A stretch of DNA of 64,000 nt from Nocardioides gilvus (GTDB lineage: Bacteria > Actinomycetota > Actinomycetes > Propionibacteriales > Nocardioidaceae): NCBI RefSeq assembly GCF_003194605.1, contig NZ_QHKY01000001.1, forward strand, positions 124,001 through 188,000. The letters are read 5' to 3'. Position numbers and translations under genes: made by a program. Below the pieces are notes generated by a model, which was not told where the DNA came from, did not search any database, and saw only the letters and a program-made list of their open reading frames with translations. Shown piece by piece: positions 46,139-56,696 of the stretch; within the stretch, counting starts at the first letter, position 1; every line of letters begins with the position of its first letter.

Positions 46139-47235
46139 CGGGTCTCCTCCATCACAGCCACGAGGGCTTGCTTGAATGCCTTCATCTCGTCGGGGGTCCC
46201 GATCGACACCCGCAACCACCCCGGCGGGCCGGTCTCGCGGATCAGCACGCCTCGGTCGAGCAGGCCCTGCCAGACCGCACTGCGATCCTCGAACGTGCCG
46301 AAGAGTGCGAAGTTCGCGTCCGAGTCGGCCACGGTGAGGCCCTGCTCGCGCAACCACGCGACGCAGGCATCGCGCTCGACGCGCAACTCGTCGACCTTGC
46401 CGAGGAGCTCGGGCGCGTGCCGCAGGGCAGCCAGCGCCGTGGCCTGGGTGACGGCCGAGAGGTGGTACGGCAGCCGCACGACCCGAATGGCGTCGCAGAT
46501 CTCCGGTGCCGCCGCCAGGTATCCCAGCCTGGCCCCGGCCAGCGCGAACGCCTTGCTCATCGTCCGGCTGACCACCAGGTTGCGGTGCTGCGGCAACAGC
46601 TCCAGCGCGCTCGGGGTCCCGGCGCGACGGAACTCTCCGTACGCCTCGTCGATCACGACGACACCGTTGCCGGCTGCCTCGCAGAGCATCGAGACGGCCT
46701 CGAGCGGCAGGGCCGTCCCGGTCGGGTTGTTGGGGCTGGGCAGGAGCACCACGGACGGCCGCTCGGCGAGGATCTTGGCCCGCGCGACCTCGAGGTCGAG
46801 GCTGAAGTCGCTCTCACGCCGACCCACGACCCAGTCGGTGAGCGAGTCGCGCGCGTACTCCGGGTACATCGAGTACGTGGGGGCGAACGAGATGGCTGTG
46901 CGGCCCGGCCCTCCGAAGGCCTGGAGCAGTTGCAGCATCACCTCGTTGGACCCGTTCGCGGCCCAGATGTTCTCCGGGACCAGCCCTTGGCCACCATCGG
47001 TGTTGAGGTAGGCGGCCAGCGCTCCGCGGAGCTCGGTGAAGTCACGGTCGGGATAACGGTTGAGCGTCAGCGCAGCGGCGCGCACCGACTCGGCGATGTC
47101 AGCAGCAGCGGCCTGCGAGGGACCGTACGGATTCTCGTTGACGTTGAGCTGGACCGGGACGTCGAGCTGCGGAGCGCCGTAGGGCACCTCCCCCGCCAGC
47201 GCGTCACGCAACGGGGGCCAGGCGAGGTCGCTCAC
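46135..47235 (-). CDS. hisC: Histidinol-phosphate aminotransferase
   Basis: 366 aa fold-type I PLP enzyme. [10 protein letters not shown] at the N-terminus, Asn169/170 in SPNNPTG, Asp-Tyr in VIDEAYGEF, and Lys228 in [12 protein letters not shown] for the Schiff base. GTG 47235 overlaps the hisD stop (GTGA). Confidence 0.96.
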   Translation of the reverse strand: MSDLAWPPLRDALAGEVPYGAPQLDVPVQLNVNENPYGPSQAAAADIAESVRAAALTLNRYPDRDFTELRGALAAYLNTDGGQGLVPENIWAANGSNEVMLQLLQAFGGPGRTAISFAPTYSMYPEYARDSLTDWVVGRRESDFSLDLEVARAKILAERPSVVLLPSPNNPTGTALPLEAVSMLCEAAGNGVVVIDEAYGEFRRAGTPSALELLPQHRNLVVSRTMSKAFALAGARLGYLAAAPEICDAIRVVRLPYHLSAVTQATALAALRHAPELLGKVDELRVERDACVAWLREQGLTVADSDANFALFGTFEDRSAVWQGLLDRGVLIRETGPPGWLRVSIGTPDEMKAFKQALVAVMEETR

Positions 47236-48545
47236 TGCCCAGCACCGTCCTGCGCGCGGCGCACCTCGATCGCCTGGCCGTGGCCCGGCAGGTCCTCGGC
47301 AGTGGCCAGCGTGACGACGTGGTCGGCCACGTCGTCCAGCGCTCGGCGGGAGTAGTCGATGACGTGGACGGACTTGGTGAAGGCGCGCACCGAGAGACCG
47401 CTGGAGTGACAGGCACAACCGGCGGTCGGGAGCACGTGGTTCGAACCGGCGCAGTAGTCGCCGAGTGAGACCGGAGCCCACGGACCCACGAAGACGGCGC
47501 CGGCGTTGCGGACCCGCGCAGCCACCTCCGCGGCGTCGCGGGTGTGGATCTCGAGGTGCTCGGCGGCGTAGGCGTTGACCACGTCGAGGCCCTGCTCCAC
47601 GTCGCGGACGAAGACGATGCCGGACTGTCGCCCGGCCAGCGCCGTACGGATCCGGTCGACGTGCTTGGTCACCGAGACCTGGCGCTCCAGCTCTGCCTCC
47701 ACGGCGTCAGCGAGTGCCTCGGAGTCAGTGACCAGCACGGAGGCTGCCATCGGGTCGTGCTCGGCCTGGCTGATCAGGTCGGCAGCCACGAAGGAGGCGT
47801 TCGCGGAGTCGTCGGCGAGGATCGCGATCTCGGTCGGGCCCGCCTCCGAGTCGATGCCCACGACGCCGCGCAGCTCACGCTTGGCCGCAGCGACGTAGAT
47901 GTTGCCCGGACCGGTCACCAGGTCGACCCGACGACACTCCCCGGCCCCGTGGGCGAACATGGCGATCGCCTGGGCCCCACCGGCCGCGTAGACCTCGGTC
48001 ACGCCGAGCAGGGCACAGGCCGCCAGGATGGTGGACTCGGGCAGACCGCCGTTGTGCTTCTGCGGAGGGCTGGCCAGGGCGATGGAGCCGACACCCGCGA
48101 CCTGCGCGGGGACGACGTTCATCACCACGCTGCTCACCAGCGGGGCCAGCCCGCCCGGAACGTAGAGGCCGACCCTGTCCACCGCCACCTTGCGGTGGGT
48201 GATGACGGCGCCCGGTGCGAGCTCGCTGACGACGTCGGACTCGAGCTCGGCGGCACACGTGATGCGGAGGCGCCGGATGGACTCCTCCAGGGCAGCGCGC
48301 ACCGCCGGGTCCAGCCCTGCCAGGGCTGCGGTGGTCGCCTCGACCGGGACCCGGATCTCGCTCTGCTCGACACCGTCGAACTGTGCCGCGAACTCGATGA
48401 CCGCGTCGACGCCGCGGGTGCGGACCGCCTCGATGATGGGTCGCACGGCATGGGTGGCCGCCTCGACGTCGAACTCGGCGCGAGGCACGCTCGCGCGGTA
48501 GTCCACGGACGGCTCGGCGTCCCTGAGGTCGATGCGGCGGATCAT
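47232..48545 (-). CDS. hisD: Histidinol dehydrogenase
   Basis: 437 aa, zinc and NAD dependent, last two steps of histidine synthesis. [14 protein letters not shown] and [10 protein letters not shown] (about 258-267, Zn ligands Gln and His) are clear, as is the C-terminal HLEIHTRDA and [14 protein letters not shown]. First gene of the coupled his series. ATG start 6 bases after a TATCAT box, so the mRNA probably begins at the start codon and no leader-based attenuation is possible. Confidence 0.97.
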   Translation of the reverse strand: MIRRIDLRDAEPSVDYRASVPRAEFDVEAATHAVRPIIEAVRTRGVDAVIEFAAQFDGVEQSEIRVPVEATTAALAGLDPAVRAALEESIRRLRITCAAELESDVVSELAPGAVITHRKVAVDRVGLYVPGGLAPLVSSVVMNVVPAQVAGVGSIALASPPQKHNGGLPESTILAACALLGVTEVYAAGGAQAIAMFAHGAGECRRVDLVTGPGNIYVAAAKRELRGVVGIDSEAGPTEIAILADDSANASFVAADLISQAEHDPMAASVLVTDSEALADAVEAELERQVSVTKHVDRIRTALAGRQSGIVFVRDVEQGLDVVNAYAAEHLEIHTRDAAEVAARVRNAGAVFVGPWAPVSLGDYCAGSNHVLPTAGCACHSSGLSVRAFTKSVHVIDYSRRALDDVADHVVTLATAEDLPGHGQAIEVRRAQDGAGQ

Positions 48546-48551
48546 GTGCCC

Positions 48552-48557
48552 ATGATA
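48552..48557 (-). promoter_or_regulatory. TATCAT -10 box of the his operon, leaderless start
   Basis: TANNNT hexamer on the minus strand, 6 bases before ATG 48545 of hisD. Confidence 0.6.
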
Positions 48558-48588
48558 GGCGGCGCCACCGGACGAACCCTGATCCGGA

Positions 48589-49218
48589 TCAGTCCTGGGC
48601 GCCGCGTCGGGTCCGTGGCACGCCGGAGCCGCCGAGGAAGAGCCCGATCAGCCCGATGAGGGCACCGATCCCGGGAGCCACCACGGCTCCGGTCTCGAGG
48701 CTGAACGGGCGCATCGGATGCTCGACCCCTGCGAGCCGCAGGTCGGAGACGATCGGCTCCCAGTCTTCGGCTTCCATCGCCAGGGGCCTGGGATCAGGCG
48801 GTCCGAGCGCGTGGCCCACGTGGTACATCACGTAGGCGATGGCGAACGAGCCCAGGGTCACACCCACCAAGGTCGCCAGCGGGCGTCGCAGGCCCCAGCG
48901 AGCCGCGAGCGACCCGTAGGCGATGCCCCCCACCAGCCCGATCAGGGTGAACCAACCCGTCGAGCTGACGTCCTGCATGACCCCCTCGGGATCGAGGAGC
49001 CACTCGCCCTTCCAGGCTGCTCCGGTGGGCGGTGTCCAGGCCCACTCCCACACCACCCCGAGCAACGCACCCACGAACGCGCCCGCGACGGCGACCAGCA
49101 GGGCGTGCCGCAGAGCGTCCAGCGACAGCACACCCCGGCTCCTCGAACGAGCCGCGGGCTCGTCCGCGGTGGGCGGGGTCGTGCTCTCTGCTTCGGGGAC
49201 GCTCAACTGCTCAGACAC
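48589..49218 (-). CDS. Four-helix membrane protein of unknown function
   Basis: 209 aa with a 30-residue Thr/Pro/Glu-rich cytoplasmic head, then four membrane helices and a short Arg-rich tail. [17 protein letters not shown] after helix 1 and an acidic loop before the last helix ([14 protein letters not shown]) are its landmarks. I do not recognise the family with certainty. GTG 49218 overlaps the dnaE stop by 16 bases, so it is downstream-coupled to dnaE. Ends 43 bases before the hisD start. Confidence 0.75.
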   Translation of the reverse strand: MSEQLSVPEAESTTPPTADEPAARSRSRGVLSLDALRHALLVAVAGAFVGALLGVVWEWAWTPPTGAAWKGEWLLDPEGVMQDVSSTGWFTLIGLVGGIAYGSLAARWGLRRPLATLVGVTLGSFAIAYVMYHVGHALGPPDPRPLAMEAEDWEPIVSDLRLAGVEHPMRPFSLETGAVVAPGIGALIGLIGLFLGGSGVPRTRRGAQD

Positions 49219-52200
49219 CCCGGCCCCAGGAGTTGTTTGAGGTCAGCGAAGAGCGCGGAACTGGGCGTGACCCGCAGCCGGTCGTCCAGCTTCATGACCG
49301 TGGTCGAGGCCCGCGAGAGCAGTCGCAACTGCACCTCGGTCATCCCCGGGTGCGCAGCGAGCACGTCGCGCAGTTGGTCGACGACCGGGGCCGTGCAGCG
49401 GGTCGAGGGCAGGGAGATCACCACGGGACCGCTGGGGCCGTCAGAGAGGTCGGGCAGCGTGACCTCCTGCCCCCGCAACTCGGGCTGGTCCTTGTCCCGG
49501 GAGAGCTGGCCCTTCACCCGGATGATGGCGTCCTGGATCAGGTAGGGAGCCGCCAACTGGTACGAGCTCGGAAACAGCAGCACCTCGATCGCGCCGTCGA
49601 GGTCCTCGAGGGTGACGGTCGCCCAGGCATCCCCGCGCTTGGTGATCTTGCGGTTGACCGCAGTGACGAGCCCACTCACCGTGATCGTGGATCCGTGGGG
49701 ACGGTCCTCGTCCAGCATCAGTTGACCGATGGTGCAGTCGGTGCCGTTGGAGAGGACGTGCTCCAGACCCAGGAGCGGGTGGTCCGAGACGTACAGCCCC
49801 AGCATCTCCCGCTCGTGGCCGAGCAGGGTCATCTTGTCCCACTCGTCGATCTCGGGGATCTCCACGGTGACCCCGAAGCCCTGGTCCTCGTCGTCCAGAC
49901 CACCGAAGAGCGAGTCCTGCCCGATCGCCTCGTTCTTCTTGATGTCGACGTACTGGTCCACAGCCGACTCGTGGATGGTGACGAGCGCCCGACGCAGGTG
50001 CTTCATCTCGTCGAAGGCGCCGGCCTTGATCAAGGACTCGATCACGCGCTTGTTGCAGACGGTCGCGGGGACCTTCGCCATGAAGTCGTTGAAGTCGTTG
50101 AACCGGCCCTGGTCACGACGGGCCGACACGATCCCCTCGACCACGTTGGCGCCGACGTTGCGCACCGCGGTCAGTCCGAACCGGATGTCGGTCTCGACCG
50201 GGGTGAAGTTGGCGTCGGAGGAGTTGACGTCGGGTGGCAGGACCTGGATCTTCATGCGACGACACTCGTTGAGGTAGATCGCCATCTTGTCCTTGTCGTC
50301 CTTGACGGACGTCAGGAGGGCGGCCATGTACTCGGCCGGGTAGTTCGCCTTGAGGTAGGCCGTCCAGTAGGAGACCAGTCCGTACGCGGCGGAGTGAGCC
50401 TTGTTGAAGGCGTAGTCGGAGAACGGGAGCAGGGTGTCCCACAGGGCCTTGATCGATGCCTGGGAGAAGCCCCTCTCGACCATACCGCCGGAGAAGGCGA
50501 CGAACTGCTTGTCCAGCTCCTCCTTCTTCTTCTTGCCCATGGCCCGCCGCAGCAGGTCGGCCTGACCGAGCGTGTAGCCGGCCAACTTCTGGGCGATCGC
50601 CATCACCTGCTCCTGGTAGACGATGAGACCGTAGGTCTCACCCAGCACGTCCTCCAGCGCCTCGGCCAGGTCGGGGTGGATCGGCTCGACGGGCTCGCGC
50701 CCGGTCTTGCGGCGCGCGTACTTGTTGTGCGAGTCGGCGCCCATCGGACCAGGACGGTAGAGAGCACCCACGGCGGAGATGTCCTCGAACGCGTCCGGAC
50801 GCATCGAGCGCAGCAGGGCACGCATCGGACCACCGTCGAGCTGGAAGACACCGAGGGTGTCGCCGCGCTGCATGAGCGCGTACGTCTCCGGGTCGGTGAG
50901 CTCCAGGTCCTCCAGGACCACCTCGACGTCGCGGTTGGCCTTGATGTTCTTCACCGCGTCGTCGAGGACGGTGAGGTTGCGCAGGCCGAGGAAGTCCATC
51001 TTGATCAGGCCGAGCGACTCACACGTCGGGTAGTCGAACTGGGTGATCATCACGCCGTCGGACGGACGCTTGAGCAGCGGGATCACGTCGATGAGCGGCT
51101 CGCTGGACATGATGACGCCTGCGGCGTGGACACCCCACTGGCGCTTCAGTCCTTCGATGCCGGTGGCCGTGTCGACGACGCGCCGCACGTCGGCGTCGGA
51201 GTCGTACAGCGCCCGGAACTCGCCACCCTCGCCGTACCGCTTGTGCTCGGGATTGAAGATCTCCTTGAGCGGGACGTCCTTGCCCATCACGGCCGCGGGC
51301 ATCGCCTTGGTGATCTTGTCCCCCATCGCGAACGGGTAGGCGAGGATCCGCGACGAGTCCTTGACGGCCTGCTTCGCCTTGATGGTGCCGTAGGTGATGA
51401 TCATCGAGACCCGGTCCTCGCCGTACTTCTCGGTGACGTAGCGGATCACCTCACCACGTCGACGCTCGTCGAAGTCGATGTCGAAGTCCGGCATGGAGAT
51501 GCGGTCGGGGTTGAGGAACCGCTCGAAGATCAGACCGTGCTCGAGAGGGTCGAGGTCGGTGATCCGCATGGCGTAGGCCACCATCGACCCGGCGCCCGAG
51601 CCGCGGCCCGGGCCGACCCGGATTCCGTTCTCCTTGGCCCAGTTGATGAAGTCGGCGACGACGAGGAAGTAGCCCGGGAAACCCATCTGGGTGATGACGC
51701 CGACCTCGAAGTCGGCCTGCTTGCGCACGTCGTCGGGGATGCCTTGCGGGTAGCGGAAGTGGAGCCCTCGTTCAACCTCCTTGACCAGCCAGGAGTCCTC
51801 GTTCTCTCCTTCCGGGCAGGGGAAGCGTGGCATGTAGGTGCCGTTGCCCTCGGTGAACTCCACGTTGCACCGCTCAGCGATCCACAGGGTGTTGTCACAG
51901 GCCTCGCGCAGGTCGTACTTGTCCTGCCACAGCGCCCGCATCTGCGCCGGGGACTTGATGTAGTAGCCACTGCCGGAGAAGGCGAAGCGTTGTCCGGGCC
52001 CGTCACCGGCCGGGATGTCCATCGTGGAACCGGAGTTGATGCAGAGCAGGTGCTCCTGGGAGAGGGCGTCCTCCTCACGCACGTAGTGGGAGTCGTTCGT
52101 CGCCAGCAGCGGGATGTCGAGGTCCTTGGCCAGCTTCAGCAGGCCGTCTCGGACCCGGCTCTCGATCGTGAGCCCGTGGTCCATGAGCTCGAGGAAGTAG

Positions 52201-52760
52201 TTGTCCCGGCCCAGGATCTCCTGGAAGTCCCCGGCGGTCTGGCGCGCCGCCTGGTAGTTGTCATGGCGCAGGTGCACCTGGACCTCACCCGACGGGCACC
52301 CGGTGGTCCCGATGATCCCCTTGCTGTGCTGCTGCAGGAGGTCGCGGTCGGCGCGGGGATGCTGGAAGAAGCCGTCGCGGTACGCGCCGGTCGAGATCCT
52401 GAACAGGTTGTGCATCCCCTCGGTGCTCTCCGAGAGGAGCGTCATGTGGGTGTACGCGCCTCGACTCGAGACGTCGTCGGGACCGCCCTTGTAGAAGTTG
52501 ACCCGTTTGCGCTCGAAGCGCGAGATGTTGGGAGTGAAGTAGGCCTCGATGCCGATGATCGGCTTGATTCCGGCGTTCTTCGCCTTCTTGTAGAACTCGT
52601 AGGCACCGAAGACGTTGCCGTGGTCGGTCATCGCGATGGCCGGCATCCCCAGCTCGGCCGTCCGCTCGGCCATGTCCTGGAGGCGTGCGGCGCCGTCCAA
52701 CATCGAATACTCGGTGTGGTTGTGCAGGTGGACGAAGTTGTCGCTGGAACCGGCGGACAT
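49203..52760 (-). CDS. dnaE: DNA polymerase III alpha subunit, DnaE1
   Basis: 1185 aa replicative polymerase. N-terminal PHP domain with intact metal motifs (HLHNHTEYS, MTDHGN), palm with the catalytic PDFDIDFDE, fingers, tandem HhH, and a C-terminal OB fold (SGLVTAVNRKITKRG). Intact PHP residues match mycobacterial DnaE1, where the PHP provides proofreading. ATG 52760 has AGGGAGA 11 bases upstream; a 185-base gap follows to the DUF2332 gene. No C-terminal imuB-type or DnaE2 features. Confidence 0.97.
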   Translation of the reverse strand: MSAGSSDNFVHLHNHTEYSMLDGAARLQDMAERTAELGMPAIAMTDHGNVFGAYEFYKKAKNAGIKPIIGIEAYFTPNISRFERKRVNFYKGGPDDVSSRGAYTHMTLLSESTEGMHNLFRISTGAYRDGFFQHPRADRDLLQQHSKGIIGTTGCPSGEVQVHLRHDNYQAARQTAGDFQEILGRDNYFLELMDHGLTIESRVRDGLLKLAKDLDIPLLATNDSHYVREEDALSQEHLLCINSGSTMDIPAGDGPGQRFAFSGSGYYIKSPAQMRALWQDKYDLREACDNTLWIAERCNVEFTEGNGTYMPRFPCPEGENEDSWLVKEVERGLHFRYPQGIPDDVRKQADFEVGVITQMGFPGYFLVVADFINWAKENGIRVGPGRGSGAGSMVAYAMRITDLDPLEHGLIFERFLNPDRISMPDFDIDFDERRRGEVIRYVTEKYGEDRVSMIITYGTIKAKQAVKDSSRILAYPFAMGDKITKAMPAAVMGKDVPLKEIFNPEHKRYGEGGEFRALYDSDADVRRVVDTATGIEGLKRQWGVHAAGVIMSSEPLIDVIPLLKRPSDGVMITQFDYPTCESLGLIKMDFLGLRNLTVLDDAVKNIKANRDVEVVLEDLELTDPETYALMQRGDTLGVFQLDGGPMRALLRSMRPDAFEDISAVGALYRPGPMGADSHNKYARRKTGREPVEPIHPDLAEALEDVLGETYGLIVYQEQVMAIAQKLAGYTLGQADLLRRAMGKKKKEELDKQFVAFSGGMVERGFSQASIKALWDTLLPFSDYAFNKAHSAAYGLVSYWTAYLKANYPAEYMAALLTSVKDDKDKMAIYLNECRRMKIQVLPPDVNSSDANFTPVETDIRFGLTAVRNVGANVVEGIVSARRDQGRFNDFNDFMAKVPATVCNKRVIESLIKAGAFDEMKHLRRALVTIHESAVDQYVDIKKNEAIGQDSLFGGLDDEDQGFGVTVEIPEIDEWDKMTLLGHEREMLGLYVSDHPLLGLEHVLSNGTDCTIGQLMLDEDRPHGSTITVSGLVTAVNRKITKRGDAWATVTLEDLDGAIEVLLFPSSYQLAAPYLIQDAIIRVKGQLSRDKDQPELRGQEVTLPDLSDGPSGPVVISLPSTRCTAPVVDQLRDVLAAHPGMTEVQLRLLSRASTTVMKLDDRLRVTPSSALFADLKQLLGPGCLSS

Positions 52761-52945
52761 ACGGCGGACAATCTCCCTGGATCAAGCGGACAGGACTGGA
52801 CGGCGCGGCGTGGAACGCAGCAACTGTGCAGCGAAGAATCAGCCTACGTCGTCCTCGGGGACCATCCTGACAGGCACCGCAGACAATCTCCTCGCGGGAC
52901 GGCGAACGGTCGTTCTCCCTCCGTGCCCGGGTCGGCACCCTCGGG

Positions 52946-53908
52946 TCACAGCCAGGTCAGACTGCGTCCGTGGCCGTGGCTCCACGCCACCGGTTCGCCG
53001 TCGAGACCGAGGACGAACTGGCCGGTCTCCCCACGGCCCTGCCCGGTCACCGACGGCAGGACGTCAGGGCCCTCGTTGCTGATCCACCGACAGGCACCGG
53101 CGGCCACCAGCCCGCGAGCCATCTCGTCGAAGCGGAGCCGGTCCGCTGGCTCCAGGTAGGCGATCACCGCACTGTGGAAGAGGACAACGGTGCCGTACGT
53201 CGCTGCCTGCTCCACGAGCGCGGGGAGCGTCTCGAGCAGGTCCCCGCGGTGCAGGTGGGCAGGGTCCGCGCGCGCGATCTCGACCGCTCGGGCCAGACGG
53301 TCACGTCGTTCGTCCTGTTCGGGCCAGACCAGGGCCTCCAACCAGTCCACGTCGTCGGGGTCATCGACGTCGAGCGGGTTGAGGTCCACGCCCCCGCGCC
53401 AGGCCACCTCGGGCCACCGGGTCGGCACGGGCACCGGCCCACTCGCCCGGCACTCCAGCAACGGGCCTCCGGATCCCCGCAGCTCCCCCGCTCCCTGCCA
53501 CCGGTAGTCGTAACGGTCCGGATACAGGCACAGGCCCGCACTCGCCCCGGCCTCCAGCAGCGCCACCGGTCCCTCGATGGCCCCCAGCAGCGGCATGAGG
53601 CTCGTGAGGCGTCCCACCTCGTTGGTCTGCGTGGCGTGGCTCTGGACGGTGTGCTCCACCTGGGCCAGACGCTCGAGCAGGACGCCACGCGCCACGTCCC
53701 AGCCATCCCGGGCATCGGCCCCGTGACGGCGCAGGGCTGCGAACACCAGGTTGGGTTGCCGCTTCGCGACCGGCAAGGACTCCAGCCATGCGCACGTCTC
53801 CGGATCGGCGGGAACGGCCCGGGCCCACGCGGCCAAGGACGGCGACTCGTCGGCCGCGTACGCGGCGAAGTCGGCGTACTCCTCGTCGACCGTGGCAAAG
53901 AGTTTCAC
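52946..53908 (-). CDS. DUF2332 family protein
   Basis: 320 aa soluble protein. ARAVPADPETCAWLESLP, QTNEVGRLTSLMPLL and ALLEAGASAGLCLYPDRYDYRW are the conserved DUF2332 blocks; LLEAGASAGL resembles a nucleotide-binding methyltransferase motif I but the rest does not confirm it. Function unknown. GTG 53908 lies 6 bases after CACAGT, a poor leaderless-type box. It shares its strand with, and lies 18 bases from, a GNAT gene. Confidence 0.85.
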   Translation of the reverse strand: MKLFATVDEEYADFAAYAADESPSLAAWARAVPADPETCAWLESLPVAKRQPNLVFAALRRHGADARDGWDVARGVLLERLAQVEHTVQSHATQTNEVGRLTSLMPLLGAIEGPVALLEAGASAGLCLYPDRYDYRWQGAGELRGSGGPLLECRASGPVPVPTRWPEVAWRGGVDLNPLDVDDPDDVDWLEALVWPEQDERRDRLARAVEIARADPAHLHRGDLLETLPALVEQAATYGTVVLFHSAVIAYLEPADRLRFDEMARGLVAAGACRWISNEGPDVLPSVTGQGRGETGQFVLGLDGEPVAWSHGHGRSLTWL

Positions 53909-53926
53909 GTCACCACTGTGCCGACC

Positions 53927-54529
53927 TCAGTCGCGGGTGTCCACTGATGCGTCCAGGCGCACCAGTGCGGTCACCAGGGCATCGCGCCGCAACCTGAGTT
54001 CACCGAGCTGAGCCTCCACGTCGTCCAGCAGGCATGCGAGATGGCGGCGCGGGTCCGACCCCGGCCAGACCGTCCGTACGTCGGGGCACCGCTCCTCATT
54101 GGCGGATCCGTCCGTGGTCTCCAGCTCGAGCAGTCCGTGCCGGGCGTAGAACGCACGGGCGCCCGCGTTCTCCTCGAAGACCCACAGCCCGAAGCCCCCG
54201 GGGATCCGGGACTTCACCAGGTCGAGGAGTGCGGCGCCGATCCCGATCCGGCTCCACGCCGGGTCGACGTAGATGTCGTCGAGCCACTCCTCGGTGAAAC
54301 GCACGTAGCCGACGACGGCACCGTCCGCCTCCGCCACCCAGGTCTCGTCCTGGGCCATCTGCTCGGCCAACCGGGCCGAGAGCGAAATGAGGTCATGGAC
54401 GCCGGGGGGCATCGTGGTGGCTGCACGAGCCCTCAACTGGAGGAGCGCCAAGCGGTCGGCCTCGGTGACCAGCGCGGGCCGCAGTCGTACGACACCCTCG
54501 TCCTCGCCGGAGGACTCAGTCGGCCCCAC
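53927..54529 (-). CDS. GNAT-family N-acetyltransferase
   Basis: 200 aa. A GNAT core with [14 protein letters not shown], the [19 protein letters not shown]oA loop (about residues 85-103) and [19 protein letters not shown] near the C-terminal half, followed by a 60-residue helical tail. Substrate unknown. Its GTG overlaps the rluD stop by 14 bases. Confidence 0.88.
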   Translation of the reverse strand: MGPTESSGEDEGVVRLRPALVTEADRLALLQLRARAATTMPPGVHDLISLSARLAEQMAQDETWVAEADGAVVGYVRFTEEWLDDIYVDPAWSRIGIGAALLDLVKSRIPGGFGLWVFEENAGARAFYARHGLLELETTDGSANEERCPDVRTVWPGSDPRRHLACLLDDVEAQLGELRLRRDALVTALVRLDASVDTRD

Positions 54530-55454
54530 GGATGACTTCCAGGGCGTGAGCCAGGTCGTCGGGGTAGGTCGACTCGTACTCGACGTACTCCCCGGACTCG
54601 GGGTGTTCGAACCCCAACTTCACTGCGTGCAGCCACTGCCGTTCGAGCTTGACCTTCTTGGCCAGCGTGGGGTCCGCGCCGTAGGTGATGTCACCGACGC
54701 AGGGGTGCTTGAGCGCAGACATGTGCACCCGGATCTGGTGCGTGCGTCCGGTCTCGAGGTGGACCTCGAGGAGGCTGGCGTAGCGGTGCGCCTCCAAGGT
54801 CTCGTAGTGGGTGACGCTGGCGCGTCCGTCCTCCATCACCGCGAACTTGTAGTCGTGCCTGGGGTGACGGGCGATGGGGGCGTCGATCGTGCCCTCGTGC
54901 GGGTCCGGGTGGCCCTGGACCAGGGCGTGGTAGGTCTTGTCGACCGTGCGGTGACGGAACGCATTCTTGAGCACCGTGTAGGCGCGCTCGGACTTGCAGA
55001 TCACCATCACCCCGGAGGTGCCGACGTCAAGACGCTGCACGATTCCCTGACGCTCGGAGGCTCCTGAGGTCGAGATCCGGAATCCAGCACCGGCCAGGTG
55101 GCCCACCACGGTCGGTCCGGCCCAGCCCGGGCTCGGGTGGACCGCTACTCCGACGGGTTTGTCGATCACCACGATGGCGTCGTCGTCGTGGATGATCTTG
55201 ATCCCCTCCACGATCTCGGGGACCACGGCGAGTGGGTCCGACGCCACTGGAATCACCACTTCGAGCATCGCACCGGGGTGCACCCGCTCGCTCTTGCTGA
55301 CAAGTGATCCGTCGAGGTGCACGTTGCCCACGGCGATCAGGTCGGCAGCCCGGGTGCGTGAAAAGCCGAACATCCGGGCCATCGCCGCGTCGACCCGCTC
55401 TCCGGCCAGGCCTTCAGGGACCAGCACGGTGCGGTGGTCGACTCGGGTGTTCAT
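54516..55454 (-). CDS. rluD: 23S rRNA pseudouridine synthase, RluD type
   Basis: 312 aa. N-terminal S4-like RNA-binding domain ([21 protein letters not shown]) then the RluA-family catalytic domain; Asp143 in [11 protein letters not shown] is the nucleophile, and [19 protein letters not shown] is the family motif II. Modifies uridines of 23S rRNA helix 69 in the E. coli counterpart. ATG overlaps the lspA stop by 4 bases, the standard lspA-rluD pair. Confidence 0.95.
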   Translation of the reverse strand: MNTRVDHRTVLVPEGLAGERVDAAMARMFGFSRTRAADLIAVGNVHLDGSLVSKSERVHPGAMLEVVIPVASDPLAVVPEIVEGIKIIHDDDAIVVIDKPVGVAVHPSPGWAGPTVVGHLAGAGFRISTSGASERQGIVQRLDVGTSGVMVICKSERAYTVLKNAFRHRTVDKTYHALVQGHPDPHEGTIDAPIARHPRHDYKFAVMEDGRASVTHYETLEAHRYASLLEVHLETGRTHQIRVHMSALKHPCVGDITYGADPTLAKKVKLERQWLHAVKLGFEHPESGEYVEYESTYPDDLAHALEVIRGAD

Positions 55455-56068
55455 CGGGGGGTGTCCTCTCCGGACTTCAGAGGTCGCGCGGGCTCGCTCG
55501 ACTCGGACTCGGGGCTGTCGGGTGCGGTGTCGGCGTCCGTCTCGCGGGACCCGTCGAGGGCCACCCCGCGCAGGCTCTGCAGGATGATCACCCCGGCGGC
55601 CACGTTGATGAAGACGTCGGCGAAGTTGAAGACTGGGAAGTTCCCGAAGCTCAGGAAGTCGATCACGTGCCCGCGGAAGGGCTCCGGCTCCCGGAAGACG
55701 CGATCAGTCAGGTTGCCCAGGATGCCGGCCAGGAGGACACCGAGCCCCACCGCCCAGAGCGTGTTGGCCATCCTGCGACTGAAGTACAGGACCGCCACGG
55801 CCGCCACGGCCGAGAGGCAGGTGAACACGATCGTGTACTCGGTGCCGGTGCTGAACGCGGCCCCCGGGTTGAAGACCAGCCGCAGGGTGAAGAAGTCACC
55901 GATGACCCCGACGTCGCGGTCGTCGAGCGCGACCAGGGCCCACGCCTTCGTGATCTGGTCCAGGAGGTAACCCCCCAGAGCCACTGCGACGAAAAGGGTC
56001 CACTGGCCTGACGACGGACGTGGTCTCGTGCCGCTGGAACTCAGCGACGCTCCTCGCGTTGCTTGCAT
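55451..56068 (-). CDS. lspA: Lipoprotein signal peptidase (signal peptidase II)
   Basis: About 205 aa, four membrane helices. Aspartic protease that removes signal peptides from lipoproteins after Lgt. Catalytic Asp in GNLTDRVFR and in FNFADVFIN are both present. The tail of about 40 residues is Asp/Ser/Glu-rich and not needed for catalysis. The start is uncertain (ATG 56068, or GTG 56077) since no good ribosome binding site is seen; either overlaps the traR-like gene. Confidence 0.93.
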   Translation of the reverse strand: MQATRGASLSSSGTRPRPSSGQWTLFVAVALGGYLLDQITKAWALVALDDRDVGVIGDFFTLRLVFNPGAAFSTGTEYTIVFTCLSAVAAVAVLYFSRRMANTLWAVGLGVLLAGILGNLTDRVFREPEPFRGHVIDFLSFGNFPVFNFADVFINVAAGVIILQSLRGVALDGSRETDADTAPDSPESESSEPARPLKSGEDTPR

Positions 56069-56499
56069 GACAGGCACAGTGTCGCACGCGGGAAGGCCAT
56101 GACCCTCATCTTGCCGATCGGCTGCTCACACGATTCGCAGACGCCGTAGGAGCCGTCCTCGATCCGCGCGAGAGCACGGTCGATCTGGGCGAGCATCTCG
56201 CGCTCGTTGTTCATCAGGGTGAGCTCCTGGTCGCGCTCGAAGCTCGTCGCCCCCACATCAGCCTGGTCGTGCCCTGCTCCGTCCCCGGCGTCGCGCATGA
56301 GACCGGTGAGCTCACGCTCCTGGACGTCCATCATCCGAACCAACCGCTCGCGGTGCTCGTTGAGCTCGGTGAGCACCTCGTCGACCTCGGCCTGACTCCA
56401 CTGGGCCTCACCGTCCTGGACCACGAACCCGTCCGGGCCGGACCCGGAGGTCGACGAGGTGGACTTGGTCTTGACGCTCTTGCGGGCGGTTGGAGCCAT
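56041..56499 (-). CDS. DksA/TraR-family zinc-finger protein
   Basis: 152 aa. An N-terminal Ser/Thr/Lys tail, a coiled-coil of two helices (about residues 36-115) and a C-terminal C4 zinc finger with Cys121, 124, 142 and 145 (CESCEQPIG ... CLSC). Family members bind RNA polymerase through the secondary channel; the coiled-coil tip lacks the exact acidic pair of DksA, so an RbpA/CarD-like general role is not proven. ATG 56499 has AAGGGGA 8 bases upstream. Confidence 0.88.
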   Translation of the reverse strand: MAPTARKSVKTKSTSSTSGSGPDGFVVQDGEAQWSQAEVDEVLTELNEHRERLVRMMDVQERELTGLMRDAGDGAGHDQADVGATSFERDQELTLMNNEREMLAQIDRALARIEDGSYGVCESCEQPIGKMRVMAFPRATLCLSCKQREERR

Positions 56500-56639
56500 C
56501 GGAGCATCCCCTTGGGCAGAAGAGAAGTGTGACCGCGGGGCCACACACGTGGATCGCAGGTTAGTGCTTTCCGGCAGAGGACTCAATGGTCCGCGCCCCT
56601 GCGTGTCGGCGAGGCACCTGCCGGTCCTCCAGGACATGG

Positions 56640-56670
56640 CAACGGCCGGCCCCGAAGGGACCGGCCGTTG
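56640..56670 (-). terminator. Terminator hairpin after wag31
   Basis: 10-bp stem CAACGGCCGG/CCGGCCGTTG (56640-56649 with 56661-56670), one mismatch, then 3 more pairs and a GAA loop, 26 bases beyond the wag31 stop. It separates wag31 from the traR-lspA-rluD series. Confidence 0.75.
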
Positions 56671-56696
56671 TCTCAGAACCTGTGACTGGTGGAAGT

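Noticed and set aside
49032..53159. Very long open frame on the plus strand, over 1300 codons, opposite dnaE
   Set aside because: It is the antisense shadow of dnaE in a high-GC genome. Composition (His/Asp/Val/Arg-rich, no domains) is typical of the complementary frame, and dnaE has all catalytic motifs.
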